Assembly (NCBI GenBank): GCA_949372635.1
Contig: CASIAB010000002.1
Location: 274,677-338,676 of the forward strand
DNA: 64,000 bases
Origin: an uncultured Pseudomonadales bacterium
GTDB lineage: Bacteria > Pseudomonadota > Gammaproteobacteria > Pseudomonadales > Pseudohongiellaceae
Reading direction: 5' to 3'
The notes under the pieces were generated by a model that was given only the letters and a program-made list of their open reading frames with translations, made no database searches and was not told the origin of the DNA. Positions 62,495 through 64,000 of this stretch are shown in pieces. The stretch's first letter is position 1. Each line of letters opens with the position of its first letter. The position numbers were made by a program, and so were the translations under genes.

Positions 62495-63529
62495 TTATCT
62501 GCTGCGTAAAAATTCCACAGTACGATCTGGAAAGTCGGTAAACACGCCATCAACATTTGCGCGAAAATAATGTAGTTCTAATAGCTCTTCGAAACTACCT
62601 GCATAGGCCGGGACCTGACCTGGATCTAAGCGGTAGGTATAGGGGTGAACTTGCATTCCGGCCACATGAGCTCTCTCAACTAAATCGCTTACTTGAATTC
62701 TTGTCTTCTGTGAGTCTCTGGAAATCACGAGCCCTTTATTTGGACCCACACCATCGGCGAACGCCGAAAGTCTATCCATACCATTTTGTTCAAACATCCA
62801 CGGGTAGGAAGAGATTCCATCGATCAACTGAACAAGATTAAGATCAATACCCTCGGCGGGAAGAATCTCTTCAAAGATGATTTTCAATTCTTCGAAACTA
62901 AATGTCTGTAGGAAGACCTTATCTTGCTTAGTCCTGTAACCGTAAGCACCCAGCATCCTAACAACAGCAGTGCTTATATCTTTTCCTGCCTGCCGATGAA
63001 ACTCGGGGTTTTTAATCTCTGGGTAGATACCAACGTTCTTCCCAGTAGATTGGTTCATTCCCTGAATTAATTCGATTTCTTCTGCAAGTGTAGGTACGCT
63101 AAAAGTTGATTCTGCCATTGGAAACCGATTGGCATAGCTCTGCAACTTTTCACCGTTCTCGATACTGAACCCCTCACTCGCTTGTAGCTGCCGAATTTCT
63201 TCTAGAGTGAAGTCAATCGCATAGTAACGGCCATCATCTCTTACTCGTTCTGGAAAACGTTCTGCAACATTGGTCGTTCTATCCAAGGTGATATCGTGCA
63301 GGACGATGAGATGGTCGTCCTTGGTCATTACAACATCTTGTTCTATATAATCAGCGCCCATAGCAAATGCCATGACCTTGGCTTGCAATGTGTGCTCGGG
63401 CAAGTAGCCACTGGCACCCCGATGGGCAATAACTATTTTTTGTGACTGCGCCTGAGTAGATAGTGTTGCTGCCATAAGTAGTACACCGATTGCCTTAGTG
63501 GCGATATATCTGAAATAAGTAGAATACAT
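62495..63529 (-). CDS. glpQ: Glycerophosphodiester phosphodiesterase, periplasmic (GlpQ-like)
   Basis: This 344-residue protein has a signal peptide ending T-Q-A-Q. It has the family motifs I-V-I-A-H-R-G-A-S-G-Y-L-P-E-H-T, then D-Y-I-E-Q-D-V-V-M-T-K-D and L-I-V-L-H-D-I-T-L-D-R-T-T-N-V, with the two catalytic histidines and metal ligands. I-Y-P-E-I-K and V-F-T-D-F-P-D follow near the end. The enzyme hydrolyses glycerophosphodiesters to glycerol-3-phosphate plus an alcohol in the periplasm. No glpT-like transporter is adjacent. Confidence 0.95.
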   Translation of the reverse strand: MYSTYFRYIATKAIGVLLMAATLSTQAQSQKIVIAHRGASGYLPEHTLQAKVMAFAMGADYIEQDVVMTKDDHLIVLHDITLDRTTNVAERFPERVRDDGRYYAIDFTLEEIRQLQASEGFSIENGEKLQSYANRFPMAESTFSVPTLAEEIELIQGMNQSTGKNVGIYPEIKNPEFHRQAGKDISTAVVRMLGAYGYRTKQDKVFLQTFSFEELKIIFEEILPAEGIDLNLVQLIDGISSYPWMFEQNGMDRLSAFADGVGPNKGLVISRDSQKTRIQVSDLVERAHVAGMQVHPYTYRLDPGQVPAYAGSFEELLELHYFRANVDGVFTDFPDRTVEFLRSR

Positions 63530-63662
63530 TAAAGTTACCTGGATCCTAGCCTGAAAGTATCGGGCAATCTTACGACGATGAGTGATTAAGATTAACTCTA
63601 ATCGACGATTCCTACCACTTATATTGCAGTGCGTAATGAAAATACAGCGAACTCACTCGAGC

Positions 63663-64000
63663 CTAAGAGCCCAATCGGTAACGCAATTTTATCGCCACCG
63701 TATCGACAATTCTATCGTTCCATGATTGTTCCAGAAGCTCTTGAAATGACTGAAAACTGTCTCGCGGCAAATTACTCCCGCGTGTGTAGACTACGAACAA
63801 GTCGGAAAGCGGCGCAATTTCCCAGCGATATCTCGCCTGAAATGTAAGCCTACTAATGGCGAAATCATCCGGCATTGAATCCGGATTGGGAACACTCTGC
63901 AGAAACTCTCGAGAATTTGGATTGACCTGCCAAAAACGATCTTCAAAGGCCTTCAGGGCGGTCCACTGCATGGTAAAGCGCAGTTGCTGCTTGGCGGAGA
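63663..64000 (-). CDS. C-terminal end of a DUF5916-like outer-membrane protein (5' part outside window)
   Basis: The frame enters from the right edge and stops at 63663, about 112 residues. It has K-Q-Q-L-R-F-T-M-Q-W-T-A-L-K-A, then F-Q-A-R-Y-R-W-E-I-A-P-L-S-D-L-F-V-V-Y-T-R-G-S-N, and I-K-L-R-Y-R-L, like the closing strands of DUF5916 beta-barrel proteins that often carry a carbohydrate-binding N-terminal domain. The ATG at 63971 is internal. With only the last part seen, the call depends on the W-E-x-x-P-x-S-D-L-F-V-V-Y block. Confidence 0.72.
   Translation of the reverse strand, partial: SAKQQLRFTMQWTALKAFEDRFWQVNPNSREFLQSVPNPDSMPDDFAISRLTFQARYRWEIAPLSDLFVVYTRGSNLPRDSFQSFQELLEQSWNDRIVDTVAIKLRYRLGS

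Overview
The window reads as chromosomal DNA of a Gram-negative, probably marine or aquatic gammaproteobacterium. It has two complete TonB-dependent receptors, many signal-peptide and lipobox proteins, PQQ-type dehydrogenases with c-type cytochromes, malonate uptake genes, a malate synthase G and twin-arginine signals. No rRNA, tRNA, CRISPR array or intact insertion sequence was seen. Lineage below class level cannot be set from this sequence, and parts of the left end (thiamine and purEK genes, 0.5-6.1 kb) look Bacteroidota-like and AT-richer.

Layout: 0-0.3 kb, the end of a tannase/feruloyl-esterase-family gene. 0.5-4.4 kb, a thiamine scavenging locus: a TPP riboswitch ahead of a TonB receptor, a small thiamine-binding-fold protein and a PnuT-type transporter, with a divergent NadR-like kinase. 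4.5-6.1 kb, purKE. 6.1-8.7 kb, a gene-poor stretch with three small genes. 8.7-13.4 kb, a CHRD protein and two tandem lipoprotein quinohaemoproteins with an N-terminal cytochrome c. 13.5-16.5 kb, small enzymes (PPOX fragment, VOC, broken GFA, MOSC, membrane protein, exported PqqB-like hydrolase). 16.5-18.4 kb, uup. 19.4-22.7 kb, a sugar or polyol operon (binding protein, TIM-barrel isomerase, Gfo/Idh/MocA oxidoreductase). 22.9-27.7 kb, mostly exported proteins, including a methyltransferase with a signal peptide, a cupin and an M48 protease. 28.0-30.5 kb, a dihaem cytochrome c and a frameshifted quinoprotein dehydrogenase. 30.8-34.0 kb, madL-madM-matB for malonate uptake and activation. 34.2-40.2 kb, an exported aldolase, a predicted selenoprotein, an NHL propeller and a pair of paralogous secreted proteins. 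41.0-43.2 kb, malate synthase G split by a frame change. 43.8-51.3 kb, secreted hydrolases, an unknown two-gene unit and a Tat-exported NHL protein. 51.9-54.1 kb, a membrane-anchored protein, an asparaginase pseudogene and a beta-helix lipoprotein. 54.3-64 kb, a large alpha/beta hydrolase, DMT exporter, HNH nuclease, SDR, TonB receptor, GlpQ-like phosphodiesterase and the end of a DUF5916-like outer-membrane protein.

The most interesting observation is at 35460-36596. Two halves of one redoxin/TlpA-like protein lie in the same reading frame and are separated only by a TGA codon, placed exactly where the thioredoxin-fold nucleophilic cysteine belongs (W-A-S-W-[TGA]-G-C-R). A SECIS-like hairpin follows immediately, and the downstream half has no start signal of its own. 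This is best explained as a selenocysteine protein.

Several other genes are broken by single-base frame changes or truncation: GFA, a DUF454-like membrane protein, the quinoprotein dehydrogenase, malate synthase G, asparaginase, an ABC ATPase and a PPOX fragment. Either local decay or assembly indels could explain the single-base cases.
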